Source: Nocardia vinacea
GTDB lineage: Bacteria > Actinomycetota > Actinomycetes > Mycobacteriales > Mycobacteriaceae
Assembly (NCBI RefSeq): GCF_035920345.1
Contig: NZ_CP109149.1
Location: 3,844,001 to 3,908,000, forward strand
Length of the DNA: 64,000 nt
Direction: 5' to 3'
The notes under the pieces are model-generated. The model had not been told where the DNA came from and did no database searches. It saw only the letters and a list, made by a program, of their open reading frames with translations. Below, piece by piece: positions 9,087 to 17,826 of this stretch (the first letter of the stretch is position 1; each line of letters begins with the position of its first letter). Position numbers and translations under genes: made by a program.

Positions 9087-9310
9087 CGCTGTACCTCCCT
9101 GTTACGACGTGCACGAGGTTGCACATACTTATCCGATTGTGGCTCAGCGATGCTTGCTGTGCAGTGGGAATCTTTGATCCGTGCACGATTGAGCATGATC
9201 GTGGACCGGTGCCCTAGCAGGTCCTAGCGTCTGAGCTGGCCCCCGTGGCATGTGACACCAACCGGTCACGGGGTGCCTTCCAAGGATGCGGCCGAGCCGA
9301 GGAGACACCC
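9087..9310. promoter_or_regulatory. divergent promoter region of the accessory patch
   Basis: About 224 bp between the divergent XRE trio and the small plus-strand genes. It holds a short inverted repeat GTGCA-cgaggt-TGCAC (9110-9125), which could be an operator for the XRE regulator. No coding sequence is convincing. Confidence 0.35.
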
Positions 9311-9502
9311 GTGTTGAACAGTCGACAGCCACAGCCTGATTGTGTTCTGCCGCACCGAAACCCGTTCGTCGGCCCACCACGGCCCGAGCTTCAAGGATGG
9401 TGGCAACCACCTCCAGCCGAAGTGATCGAACTGTTCGTCGTTGCGGTCAACCAGTGGAGCTACCAGGCCGATTCCGAAGAATCGTCCAACGGGGAGGCGT
9501 GA
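9311..9502 (+). CDS. small hypothetical protein
   Basis: A 63-residue reading frame. The GTG start at 9311 is preceded by GAGGAG at suitable distance. The protein is rich in Pro and Trp (PELQGWWQPPPAEVIELF) and ends acidic. Its stop overlaps the ATG of the next gene by 1 bp (TGATG), which supports real coupled genes. Function not recognised. Confidence 0.5.
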   Translation: MLNSRQPQPDCVLPHRNPFVGPPRPELQGWWQPPPAEVIELFVVAVNQWSYQADSEESSNGEA

Positions 9503-9813
9503 TGCGCCGACATGGGTTGCGGACCACGCAAACCGAGAACGGTCACAAGGTCGCGGTGTGGCAGTTGGTAGCGCGTACGCCGCGTGTCCTGCGCGTGCAG
9601 CTTCCTGCGGAGCATTTCACCGCTTACCGGGTACCGTCTAATACACCGCTCTACGGAGCCCAACCGGGCACGATCATGTTCGACGCGTATCCGGATTTGG
9701 CCGACGCTCGGGAGATGCTTCCGCAGCACGAAGACCTGTGGAACGTTCTGCGCGATGAATACTGGGCTGTGCTGCTCAGTAAAACCGATCTCCCAAATCC
9801 GTTGGGGGCGTAG
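9502..9813 (+). CDS. small hypothetical protein
   Basis: A 103-residue protein starting MRRHGLRTTQTENG at the TGATG junction. GGGGAGG lies just upstream of the start. It contains HKVAVWQLVARTPRVLRVQLP and a Tyr/Asp-rich middle. No known domain is visible. It forms a two-gene unit with the preceding small protein, divergent from the XRE trio, and may be part of the same accessory module. Confidence 0.55.
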   Translation: MRRHGLRTTQTENGHKVAVWQLVARTPRVLRVQLPAEHFTAYRVPSNTPLYGAQPGTIMFDAYPDLADAREMLPQHEDLWNVLRDEYWAVLLSKTDLPNPLGA

Positions 9814-9815
9814 AG

Positions 9816-10199
9816 ATGCCATCCGATCTCGTTCCGTCTCGTTCGCGGGAGATAGCGCCATCCGTACAGGCGTTGCTCGCGCAGTTCCACGAAGAGACTC
9901 AACAGAAACTCGCGCTCGCCCCAGCGGACAGCGCACCCCTGTTTCAGGGGGCAGACGGCTCGCTGATTCGTGGCATTCGAGGATTTCGCCAGCGACGGGC
10001 TGGTGGCCAGTTCATGCGCGCGACTACATCGAGAACCTGGCCTTCACCGTGACCGAGGACCTGCGCGTGCTGGCGGTCGTGCGATCGACCGCGTCCTCAA
10101 CCCGATCGACAACCACTGGTTCGAATGCTGGAACGAGGGCGACCCGTTCCCGACGAGCTGCGTGCCGAGCTCGACAGTCACCGCGCCGCGCTCAGCTGA
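9816..10199 (+). pseudogene. degenerate hypothetical gene, frameshifted
   Basis: Coding-like sequence continues after 9813 but jumps frames. The first part reads MPSDLVPSRSREIAPSVQALL, the middle reads DYIENLAFTVTEDLRVLAVV in another frame, and the end reads VLNPIDNHWFECWNEGDPFP and DELRAELDSHRAALS in two further shifts, closing with a TGA at 10197-10199. The continuous sense of these pieces suggests one gene of about 120-130 codons broken by indels. Sequencing errors could give the same picture. Function unknown. Confidence 0.45.
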
Positions 10200-10216
10200 T
10201 CGTTGGAAGCCTCGGT

Positions 10217-10810
10217 TCAGAACTTGCCGGTGTGGTGTTCGATTCGGTGCCCGAGTTGGGTGGCGAATTCGGTGATGAAGTCCTCGGTGAGGGGCGGCCA
10301 ACCCCAGAAGTCGAAGGCGAGGGTGCCCAGGGCGAAGTCGTCTGCCCATTGCCAGGTGGTGATGGGGCCCGGTGTGGTGCAGGAGGGGCAGATCGCTGAG
10401 CCGGTGCCTGTTTGTTTCCAGGCGTCGATCGCGTCCGAGAACGGCTGCCATACGGCGGGATCGGCTTGCCATTGCTGCGGGTAGTCGATGATCACGGTGG
10501 TGGCCTGGCAGCGTGGGCATACTGCGGAGGCCGGTTCGATGCCGCCCTGGCCAGGATAGTGGTCGTGGCGGCCGACGATGACGGCGACGGGGCCGGGGAT
10601 CCAGTCGGCGCCCCATTCATGGGTGATCTGCGGCCAGTCGGGGCCTGGGACATAGCCTTCGTCGACCTGGAGGCTGTACATCGCCTCGCGTGAAGTCTCG
10701 CGAAGCAGCCATCGTCGCGACACCATCCAGTCCACCATGTGCTCGGCCAGCGTGCTCGCGTCGGCCGAGGTCACATCGAGGTCGACGATTCGTTCGAAAT
10801 AGTTACCCAC
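10217..10810 (-). CDS. hypothetical protein with two CxxC-type pairs
   Basis: A 197-residue frame starting at GTG 10810 (MGNYFERIVDLDV). It contains two Cys pairs, CPRC (about residue 105) and CPSC (about 145), which could form a zinc knuckle, and many Trp residues (WADDFALGTLAFDFWGWPPL). The longer open frame to 11239 is unlikely because codon use and sense vanish upstream of the GTG. I know no function; similar orphan proteins occur in actinomycete genomes. It is convergent with the degenerate gene at 9816-10199. Confidence 0.6.
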   Translation of the reverse strand: MGNYFERIVDLDVTSADASTLAEHMVDWMVSRRWLLRETSREAMYSLQVDEGYVPGPDWPQITHEWGADWIPGPVAVIVGRHDHYPGQGGIEPASAVCPRCQATTVIIDYPQQWQADPAVWQPFSDAIDAWKQTGTGSAICPSCTTPGPITTWQWADDFALGTLAFDFWGWPPLTEDFITEFATQLGHRIEHHTGKF

Positions 10811-10949
10811 ACCCGCATCCTGCCACCGAGGACCGACGCCCGTACCCGAGTCAGCGGGGCACCGAGTGGCCTTCATCTGATCGCTGAACAAAAACGTTTC
10901 ACGGCAACATGATTCGACTGTTAGCGTCGCCATCGGTGAGTACTTCGTC

Positions 10950-11330
10950 ATCTCTTGCGAGGTCGGTGCCGAGATCGATGCGATCGACAGCACGATGATC
11001 GAACTCCCGCGGGTTCGTCGGCGGTGGCGATGTCGTTGAAGCCGAAGGTGGCGCGTAGCGGGCGTTGAACTCGGCGGCCGCCTGGAAGAATCAGATGCTC
11101 GCCGACCGTCGTGACGAACTCGGCCACGCCCGCACCGAGGTGTCGGCCGATGCCGTTGCAGCCCTCGATTGCCCAGACTCGATCGGTGAATCGTTGTGTG
11201 GCGTTGAGCATTTGCGCGTATCCGACGGTGTCGTGGCATATCGGCCGGTGGCCAGAATCCGTCCGGTCTTGTCGATGATTTCGATGGTGGCCGAGCGTTC
11301 GTGTGGATCCATTCCGACGATGACGGTCAT
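10950..11330 (-). pseudogene. IS110-family transposase remnant
   Basis: From the ATG at 11330 the minus strand reads MTVIVGMDPHERSATIEIID, the N-terminal RuvC-like (DEDD) start of IS110 transposases with its first Asp, then ILATGRYATTPSDTR. After a frameshift near 11210 it continues LNATQRFTDRVWAIEGCNGIGRHL, a typical IS110 block containing the conserved Glu. The sequence then decays, and the C-terminal Ser-containing half is missing. This is a dead insertion-sequence fragment of roughly the first third of the gene. It marks the accessory patch between the two catabolic operons. Confidence 0.8.
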
Positions 11331-11836
11331 CGGTGTTCCGCCCTGGACGGCAATCGTGGTGTCCGTGCGGGAGGGCACCGCTAGTTCGAGCCTGGGCAGA
11401 CCCCTTTCCAGCCACTCCCCGCACGGCACCCGGTGGAAGGCAAGCCAATTAGAGAGCCACACCAATACCGATGGTGGGCAGCCGCATGAGGGAGCACCCC
11501 ACCGGGCACCTGGACAAATCCTGGCCGGGATCGGGTCCTGACACCAGTCTCTAACTAGCCGCATACCGAGCGAACGATCCGAGCTGACGCTTGGGTGTCT
11601 GCGCGGGTGGTCTCCGATGTGCCAGCGGAGCGCCGATCGCCGACAACTTGGTGGAATCGGTAGGTCAAGCCATGGTCTTCACCCGCCGAACGCCTATCGG
11701 CACGATCCGAATCGCTGGCCCTTCGACCATCAGAGTGTTCGGGTTGCGGAGCGTTAGGCCCGGCGGCATATCGTGTCGACCAACCGGCATCGATGGAAGC
11801 AATCCGGCTCGCCGGAGTGTCGGATGGTGTCGACGG
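11331..11836. other. non-coding remnant DNA beside the IS110 fragment
   Basis: About 500 bp without a convincing gene. Open frames here lack ribosome-binding sites and recognisable sequence. A short minus-strand stretch near 11665-11760 (reading LTLRNPNTLMVEGPAI) has some coding look and may be a gene fragment. This is probably decayed DNA left by the insertion event. Confidence 0.4.
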
Positions 11837-12148
11837 TCAGTCCGATGCTGGGAGCGGCTTGGCCGCCTTGAGCTCCAGTGCCTCGCCATCGATGGCGGGA
11901 ATACCGGGACCTGGCTTGGTGCAGAGTAATTCGACTGTTGCGTCGGCGTTGGTGTAGCGCTTGCCTATTGCGGTGCCGCCGTTGGAGGTGGCCGGGGCGG
12001 CGGTGCCGTTCTTTTCCGCTGCGGAGAGCACCGCGGGGGCGCCGCCGATGGTGAGTTCGATCGGGGCCGCGGGGACTTTGACGACGATCAGTTCTGTCGA
12101 ATCGACGGAGCTGTAGACGCGTGTGCCGGGCTTCAGGGATAGTGCCAT
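11837..12148 (-). CDS. small conserved-looking protein paired with acyl-CoA synthetase
   Basis: A 103-residue protein starting MALSLKPGTRVYSSVDSTEL. It contains KRYTNADATVELLCTKPGPG and ends LELKAAKPLPASD, with a single Cys. No catalytic motif or membrane segment is seen; it looks like a small beta-rich binding domain. It starts 16 bp after the acyl-CoA synthetase stop and is the last gene of the long minus-strand operon. Function not recognised; its close coupling suggests a role beside the CoA-ligase or CoA-thioester steps. Confidence 0.7.
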   Translation of the reverse strand: MALSLKPGTRVYSSVDSTELIVVKVPAAPIELTIGGAPAVLSAAEKNGTAAPATSNGGTAIGKRYTNADATVELLCTKPGPGIPAIDGEALELKAAKPLPASD

Positions 12149-12164
12149 GGGGTTTCTTACCTCT

Positions 12165-13646
12165 CTAAGGTGCGCTCAGGTCCTCTAGCACGAGCCTGCG
12201 CAGTAGCTTTCCGGTGTCGGTGTGCGGCAACGACTCTCGGAAGACGATCATTTCCGGGGTCTTCGAGCCGCGCAGGCGTGACCGCACGAGGGTGCGCAAC
12301 TCTTCGTCGGTTGCGACGGCGCCCGCGCGGAGCACTACCGCTGCGGCGAGGGTCTGGCCCCATTCGTCGCTCGGTGGGCCGACGACGCACGCTTGGGCGA
12401 CTGCAGGGTGGGACAGTAGGACTTCTTCGATCTCGGCGGGGGCGATATTCTCGCCGCCTCGGATGATCGTGTCGTCGGCTCTGCCCTCGATATAGAGGTA
12501 TCCGTCGGCATCGACATGGCCCTTGTCTCGGGTGCAAAACCAGCCGTCGGCGTCGAGCAGGCTGCCTGTGGCGTATTCACCGGAGATCTGGTCGCCGCGT
12601 AGGAAGATGATGCCCGACTTGCCTGGGGGCAGTGCTCGGCCGTCGTCGTCGCGGATCTCGATCTCGACTGTCGGCAGTACCTGACCGGCCGACGAGAGCC
12701 GGGCCCGGATCAGTGGGTCATCGGAAAGCAGTGCGGCTCGGTGGTCTTCGGGGCCGAGGACGGCGATCGTCGACGCCGTTTCGGTCAAACCGTAGGCGTT
12801 GACGAATCCGACCTTCGGGAATCGCGTAAGTGCCTCGCGCAGTACGCGTTCGGATACTTTCGCGCCGCCGTACGAGAGGGAACGTAGCGTCGGGAGGTCC
12901 GCAGTGCCGAGTCCGGCCACCGTGTCCACAATCCGCGCCAGCATCGTCGGCACCACCATCGCGTTTGTCACGTCTTCCGCGCGGACCGTGTCGAGCCAAA
13001 CGAGCGGATCGAAGGCACGCAGGTACACCAGTCGACGGCCCGCGAACAGATTCGACAGCATATTGGCCACGCCGGCGACATGGTAGGGCGGCACCGACAC
13101 CAGCACCGCCTCTTCGGCACCGGCACTGCCGAATTCGACGGTGCTCAGCAGGTAGGCCATCAGGTGGCGATGCCGCAGCAGCGCCGACTTCGGGGCCGCC
13201 GTGGTGCCGCTGGTGTACAGCACGACCGCCACGTCGTCGTCGTCGATCGGCGGATCCGCGGGTGGCGGGTCGGCGGGGAGTCCCGCCAGCCAATCGTCGA
13301 ATAGGAGCACCTGCCCGCCGGCCGTCACTCGCGGCGCCGTCACGGCGTCCGCCAATACGAGAGCCTCGGGCTGCCGTTCGATCAAGCTGTTCAGCTGGGT
13401 GTCGTCCAACCGGTAGTTCACCGGGACGAACGGCACCCCCGCGCACGCCGCGGCCAAGAGTGCCACCGGCAGCAGCGGATGGTTCTCCCCCGTGTACACC
13501 AGCGCCGGGAACGCATGTAACGTCGCCGCGCCACGCTTGGCGAGCACGCCCAGATCGGCACCGGTGACCCGCCGCTCGGCATCGCCGAGCAGCACCCGGT
13601 CGGCAAAGCCCGACTCGATCATCTCGACCATCGACGAGAGATGCAC
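12165..13646 (-). CDS. AMP-dependent acyl-CoA synthetase
   Basis: A 493-residue adenylate-forming ligase. Motifs in order: VLYTSGTTAAPKSALLRH (phosphate loop), NAYGLTETAST (adenine site), RDKGHVDADGYLYIEGRADD with IIRGGENIAPAEIEE (hinge), and PHTDTGKLLRR with the catalytic Lys near the C-terminus. It would convert a carboxylate, ATP and CoA to acyl-CoA. It follows the KstD-type flavoprotein by 92 bp, so it either belongs to the long operon or has its own promoter in that gap. Substrate unknown. Confidence 0.92.
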   Translation of the reverse strand: MHLSSMVEMIESGFADRVLLGDAERRVTGADLGVLAKRGAATLHAFPALVYTGENHPLLPVALLAAACAGVPFVPVNYRLDDTQLNSLIERQPEALVLADAVTAPRVTAGGQVLLFDDWLAGLPADPPPADPPIDDDDVAVVLYTSGTTAAPKSALLRHRHLMAYLLSTVEFGSAGAEEAVLVSVPPYHVAGVANMLSNLFAGRRLVYLRAFDPLVWLDTVRAEDVTNAMVVPTMLARIVDTVAGLGTADLPTLRSLSYGGAKVSERVLREALTRFPKVGFVNAYGLTETASTIAVLGPEDHRAALLSDDPLIRARLSSAGQVLPTVEIEIRDDDGRALPPGKSGIIFLRGDQISGEYATGSLLDADGWFCTRDKGHVDADGYLYIEGRADDTIIRGGENIAPAEIEEVLLSHPAVAQACVVGPPSDEWGQTLAAAVVLRAGAVATDEELRTLVRSRLRGSKTPEMIVFRESLPHTDTGKLLRRLVLEDLSAP

Positions 13647-13738
13647 ATTACCTCCGCAGGGTCAGATCAGTGTCCGTGCGAACGCCGCGCGGAGCGGGCG
13701 GCCGGTCGCCGGAACAAATTGTGACGCAACAACCTTCA

Positions 13739-15430
13739 TCATTCGGAGTGTTCTCGGCCGGGAGACTCACACGCGTGATTCGCCGCCGCGTACCCGAATA
13801 CCGCCGAGGCGGCGATACTCGCCCCGGCGCCGAGGTACCTGCGGCCCATCACGGATGCGGTGCAGTTGCCGGTGGCATACAAACCGCTGATCGGCTCCCC
13901 CTCGGCGTTCAATACCCGGGAGAACTCGTCACAGAGCAGTCCACCGCTGGTGCCGATATCTCCGGGGTACAGCGCGGCCGCGTAGAACGGCCCCTTCTCG
14001 ATCGGCCCCAGGCTGGGATTCGGCTGGTGGGTGCGGTCGCCATAGAACCGCTCGTGGTCGCCCTCGCCGCGATGGAAGTCTTCATCGACGCCGGTTTCGG
14101 CGAATCCATTGAAACGGCTGACCGTCTCCAACAGCGAATCGGCGGGGATACCGCATTGGCGCGCAAGGTCTTCCAGCGTCTCGCCGCGTTTCAGCACACC
14201 GCCGGTGATCAACTTCTTCGGTGTCCAGCCTGCGGGAGCCATCCCGAACGGATAGCTGGCCCGGTGGCGGGAATCGATGATGAGCCATGACGGAATAGCG
14301 CCGCCGGACTCGCGGTGATGGGCATACATCCGCTGGCCCGCCTCCTGATAGGAGCACGCCTCGTTGAAATAGCGTCGGCCTTGCGCGTCGACGATGAGCG
14401 ATCCCGGCTTGCACCGCTCGGAAAGGCACATGCCGGGGGTGCCGTCGGGCATAATCCACGACGGCATCCACCACGCCTCGTCCAGCATGTCCGTGGCGGC
14501 TCCGAGATCCATCGCGAGCCGGATCGCGTCTCCGGTGTCGCCCGGGTTTGCCGAGGTCCAGTCGGCACCGATGGGCTGCCCGTCCGAATACTCCTTGCGC
14601 ATCGTCTCGTTGCGGGCGAAACCACCGGCGGCGAGCAGGATTCCGTCCCGCGCACGCACGCGCACAGCTCCTCCGTCGCGCTGGATGACCGCGCCCACGA
14701 CCCGGCCGTCCTCGACGACGAGGTCGGTGAGCGCGGACTCGCGCCAGATCGGAACCTGCCGCCGCAGCAGCGCGTCGACCAACCGGGCGATCAATGCTGC
14801 CCCATTGGCCGCCAACTGCCGTCCGCGAAGGCGCCCCCCGACAGTGCGCCTTCCGACCCTGGCCATCGTGGCCATACCGATTCGGGTCCGCATCAACGAC
14901 ATCGGCGCCGCCTCCACGGTGTAGATCACCATGCCGCCGGCGAAGCCGGGCCGGATCCGGTCACGCCAGGCACCGAGTTTCTTCTTATCGAAGATCTCCG
15001 GTTCGATGGATCTGCCCCGGGCGGATCCGCCTTCGCAGCCCCGGACTCCGGCGTAGTAATCGCTATACCCTTCGCACCGACGGAATTTCAGGCCCTCGGA
15101 TTCGAGGAATTCGACCATGTCGATCCCCGAATGGAGGTAGGCCAGTCGCCGCGCAGGAGACGATGCCCGACCCGCGTCACCGACAACTGTGTCGAAGTAC
15201 CGCAGCGCGTCCTCGAGTGAGTCGGGCACGCCATCGCGCTGCATGAGTGGATTGTTGGGCAACCACAGCACACCACCCGACATGCAGGTCGATCCGCCGA
15301 CCAGATCGGACTTCTCCACGACGAGAACATCTTTGCCGAGGGCCCTGGCACGCAGTGCGCCCACGACCCCGGCACCGCTCCCGACGACCAGGAAGTCGGT
15401 CGTAAGGTCCCAGTCGTTCATCGATGTCAT
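13739..15430 (-). CDS. FAD-dependent KstD-family flavoprotein (third copy)
   Basis: A 563-residue flavoprotein with VVGSGAGVVGALRARALG, the loop GGSTCMSGGVLWLPNNP that is close to classical KstD (GGST-SGG-W-PNNP), and the C-terminal signature GPFYAAALYPGDIGTSGG followed by SRVLNAEGEPISGLYATGN. It resembles classical 3-ketosteroid dehydrogenases and flavoprotein 3-oxosteroid delta4-dehydrogenases more than the two cassette copies do. The stop of the CoA transferase and this ATG overlap by 1 bp (TGATG). Within this operon it may desaturate a ring or an acyl intermediate. Confidence 0.87.
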   Translation of the reverse strand: MTSMNDWDLTTDFLVVGSGAGVVGALRARALGKDVLVVEKSDLVGGSTCMSGGVLWLPNNPLMQRDGVPDSLEDALRYFDTVVGDAGRASSPARRLAYLHSGIDMVEFLESEGLKFRRCEGYSDYYAGVRGCEGGSARGRSIEPEIFDKKKLGAWRDRIRPGFAGGMVIYTVEAAPMSLMRTRIGMATMARVGRRTVGGRLRGRQLAANGAALIARLVDALLRRQVPIWRESALTDLVVEDGRVVGAVIQRDGGAVRVRARDGILLAAGGFARNETMRKEYSDGQPIGADWTSANPGDTGDAIRLAMDLGAATDMLDEAWWMPSWIMPDGTPGMCLSERCKPGSLIVDAQGRRYFNEACSYQEAGQRMYAHHRESGGAIPSWLIIDSRHRASYPFGMAPAGWTPKKLITGGVLKRGETLEDLARQCGIPADSLLETVSRFNGFAETGVDEDFHRGEGDHERFYGDRTHQPNPSLGPIEKGPFYAAALYPGDIGTSGGLLCDEFSRVLNAEGEPISGLYATGNCTASVMGRRYLGAGASIAASAVFGYAAANHACESPGREHSE

Positions 15431-17823
15431 CACTTCCCCTTGCCCATCGCGGGCGCCCGCCCGATGACGCCGTCGGCCTCGAGCGCGGCGATTTCGGATT
15501 CACCGAATCCGAGTCCCGCCAGCACTTCCTGGTTGTGCTCCCCCAACAACGGCGCGTGGCGCGTGTGCCACCGTTCGGGGCCGTCCGACAGCGTGAACGG
15601 CACTGTGCTGTGCCGGACCGTCGGGTTCACCGGATGCTCGACGTACTCGTAGAAGCCGCGCGACTCGAGCTGCGGCAGTTCGGCGACGCGATGCGGCTGC
15701 ATGACTTTGCCCACCGGAACTCCGGCGTCCCAAAGGATTTGGACGATCTCCCCCGCGCTGCGCTGCCCACACCACGCGGCGAGATTCTTGTCGATGAGGT
15801 CGTGCTGCTCGCGACGCCCGCTGGCGGTGGACAGCTGCGACTCCATCGCCCAGTCCGGCCGACCTATCGCATCGCGTAGACCAGACCATTGCTCATCGGT
15901 GGCCACCGCGACCGCGACCCAGGAGTCGTTGCCGCCGTATTCGTCGATATCGGCGGTCCGGTAGAGGTTTTGCGGTGCCGCCTCCGGTCCCCGATTACCG
16001 TCGCGCACAAGGAGTTGCCCGTAGGCGGAGTGCTCGATCACCTGTTCGGCGGCGACATTCATTGCGGCGTCCACCATCGCCGCCTCGACGAGCATGCCCG
16101 CGCCGGTACGCCGCCGATGTTCCAGCGCGAGCAGCAGCGCATTGAGGGCGTGCAGACCGGCATTCGGATCGCCGATCGAGAACGGCTCGACCGGGTTCTG
16201 ATCGGGATGCCCGGTCAACCAGGTGAGTCCGGACGCATCCTCGATGATGTAGGCGAAGGCCGGGTTGTCCCGCCACGGCCCGTCGAGGCCGAATCCCGGC
16301 ATCCGGACCATGATCGCGTCGGGGTGCAGGCTGCGCACCTTCTCGTAGTCGAGCCCGATCTGCTCGAGCACCCGCGGGGTGTAGTTCTCGACGATCACAT
16401 CGCAGCTCTGGATCAGCCGGTGCAGCACCTCGATCCCGCGCTCGCTCCGGAAGTCCAGTGTGACGCTCTTCTTATTCGTGTTCAGGCTCGAGAAGATCGG
16501 CGAGCGTTCCCACCACTGTTCCTCGCTGAGCGGGACACCGGCGATGAGCCGGGTTCCATCGGGGCGAGTGGTCGACTCGACGTGGATCACTTCGGCGCCG
16601 AGCATGGCGAGCAAGTGTGTGCAGGACGGCCCGGCCCAGAAGGCGGTCATATCCAGCACGCGAAGTCCGTTGAAGGGCAACCCTTTCGCGGTGTCTCGTC
16701 GAGCTACCGGGGGTGTGGCGCGATATCGTTCCCCGTGCTCGTCGAGGCGCGGGGCGGGGCTAGGTGCGGGCGGTGGCTCGGATCCCAAGCGGAACGGCGG
16801 CGCGGGTTGGGTGTAACCGTCGCGTGGGTTGGCCACGAATGATCCGCGTGCCCGGTAATGCTCCATCTCGGCGATGTTCTCGCCATTGGCTACCAGGGAA
16901 TTGGGAATTCTGAAAGCCGTCGCCAGTTCCCGGATTTCCTCGACAGTGTGCTCGGCGAACCACGGGGCGATCTCACTCGCCAGGTCGCCCGCCCGCCCGC
17001 TGATCGAGAACGGCGCGCTCTCATCGATCCACTCCGGATGCCCGACCATCGCGCACAGGTCGAACCACTGCTGCGCGGTCCCGCACCCGACAGCCACCAT
17101 TCCGTCCTTGGCGCTGGCCACCCCAGGCACCATGAGCCCTCGTCCTGGCCGCATCAACCGACCGAGCGCCTCGAAGAATGTGACGGAATAGTAAGTGAGA
17201 CTGAGAATCTGGCTCTCGAGTACGGACAGGTCGACCAGCTCGCCCACGCCGGTGTCGAGGGTCCGCACCCGCGATGCCAGGGTGCCGGCCGCGGCATATG
17301 CCCCGGCAACCCACTCGCCGATCCGGCCTCCGACATAGACCGGAGCACGGTCCGGCGCGCCGCGACCGAGCCCGATGATCCCGCCCGACCACGCCTGCAG
17401 CGTGAACTCGGTAGCCGGTCGGTCCTGCCAGGGACCGTGCAGACCGAATGGGGTGATCGCGGTGACCGTCAGATGGGGATGCCGGTCATGAATGGCTTCC
17501 GGAGTGAACGACGGATGCTCCGCGACACTCGATCCGCGACTCCAGACCACCGCGTCTGCCCCCGCCAACAGTCGGTCCACGAAGTCGATCTCATCCGGAT
17601 CGGCGACGACACTGTGCTTCGAGCACGCGAGGAAACCGAACAGCGCACCGTCGGCGCCGGAGGCAATTTCGGCGTGCGACGCCGACCAGCTTCGCAGCCG
17701 ATCACCCTCCGGCGCTTCGACTTTGACGACCTCAGCACCGGCATCGGCCAGCAGCTTCGTACAATAAGCCCCGGCGATCCCACTGGAGAAATCGACGACC
17801 ACGTAACCATCGAGCGGTTCCAC
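15430..17823 (-). CDS. double-domain CaiB/BaiF (family III) CoA transferase
   Basis: A 797-residue tandem fusion of two family III CoA-transferase domains. Each begins with the family start, VVVDFSSGIAGAYCTKLLADAGAEV (residue 8 onward) and VLDMTAFWAGPSCTHLLAMLGAEV (about residue 390). In the second half the catalytic Asp is in FSIGDPNAGLHALNALL. The corresponding place in the first half reads VYVGGRIGEWVAGAY, with no Asp, so that half may be structural. Family III enzymes move CoA between carboxylic acids. The enoyl-CoA hydratase ends 3 bp upstream. This would give ATP-free CoA loading in the pathway. Confidence 0.9.
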   Translation of the reverse strand: MEPLDGYVVVDFSSGIAGAYCTKLLADAGAEVVKVEAPEGDRLRSWSASHAEIASGADGALFGFLACSKHSVVADPDEIDFVDRLLAGADAVVWSRGSSVAEHPSFTPEAIHDRHPHLTVTAITPFGLHGPWQDRPATEFTLQAWSGGIIGLGRGAPDRAPVYVGGRIGEWVAGAYAAAGTLASRVRTLDTGVGELVDLSVLESQILSLTYYSVTFFEALGRLMRPGRGLMVPGVASAKDGMVAVGCGTAQQWFDLCAMVGHPEWIDESAPFSISGRAGDLASEIAPWFAEHTVEEIRELATAFRIPNSLVANGENIAEMEHYRARGSFVANPRDGYTQPAPPFRLGSEPPPAPSPAPRLDEHGERYRATPPVARRDTAKGLPFNGLRVLDMTAFWAGPSCTHLLAMLGAEVIHVESTTRPDGTRLIAGVPLSEEQWWERSPIFSSLNTNKKSVTLDFRSERGIEVLHRLIQSCDVIVENYTPRVLEQIGLDYEKVRSLHPDAIMVRMPGFGLDGPWRDNPAFAYIIEDASGLTWLTGHPDQNPVEPFSIGDPNAGLHALNALLLALEHRRRTGAGMLVEAAMVDAAMNVAAEQVIEHSAYGQLLVRDGNRGPEAAPQNLYRTADIDEYGGNDSWVAVAVATDEQWSGLRDAIGRPDWAMESQLSTASGRREQHDLIDKNLAAWCGQRSAGEIVQILWDAGVPVGKVMQPHRVAELPQLESRGFYEYVEHPVNPTVRHSTVPFTLSDGPERWHTRHAPLLGEHNQEVLAGLGFGESEIAALEADGVIGRAPAMGKGK

Positions 17824-17826
17824 GAG

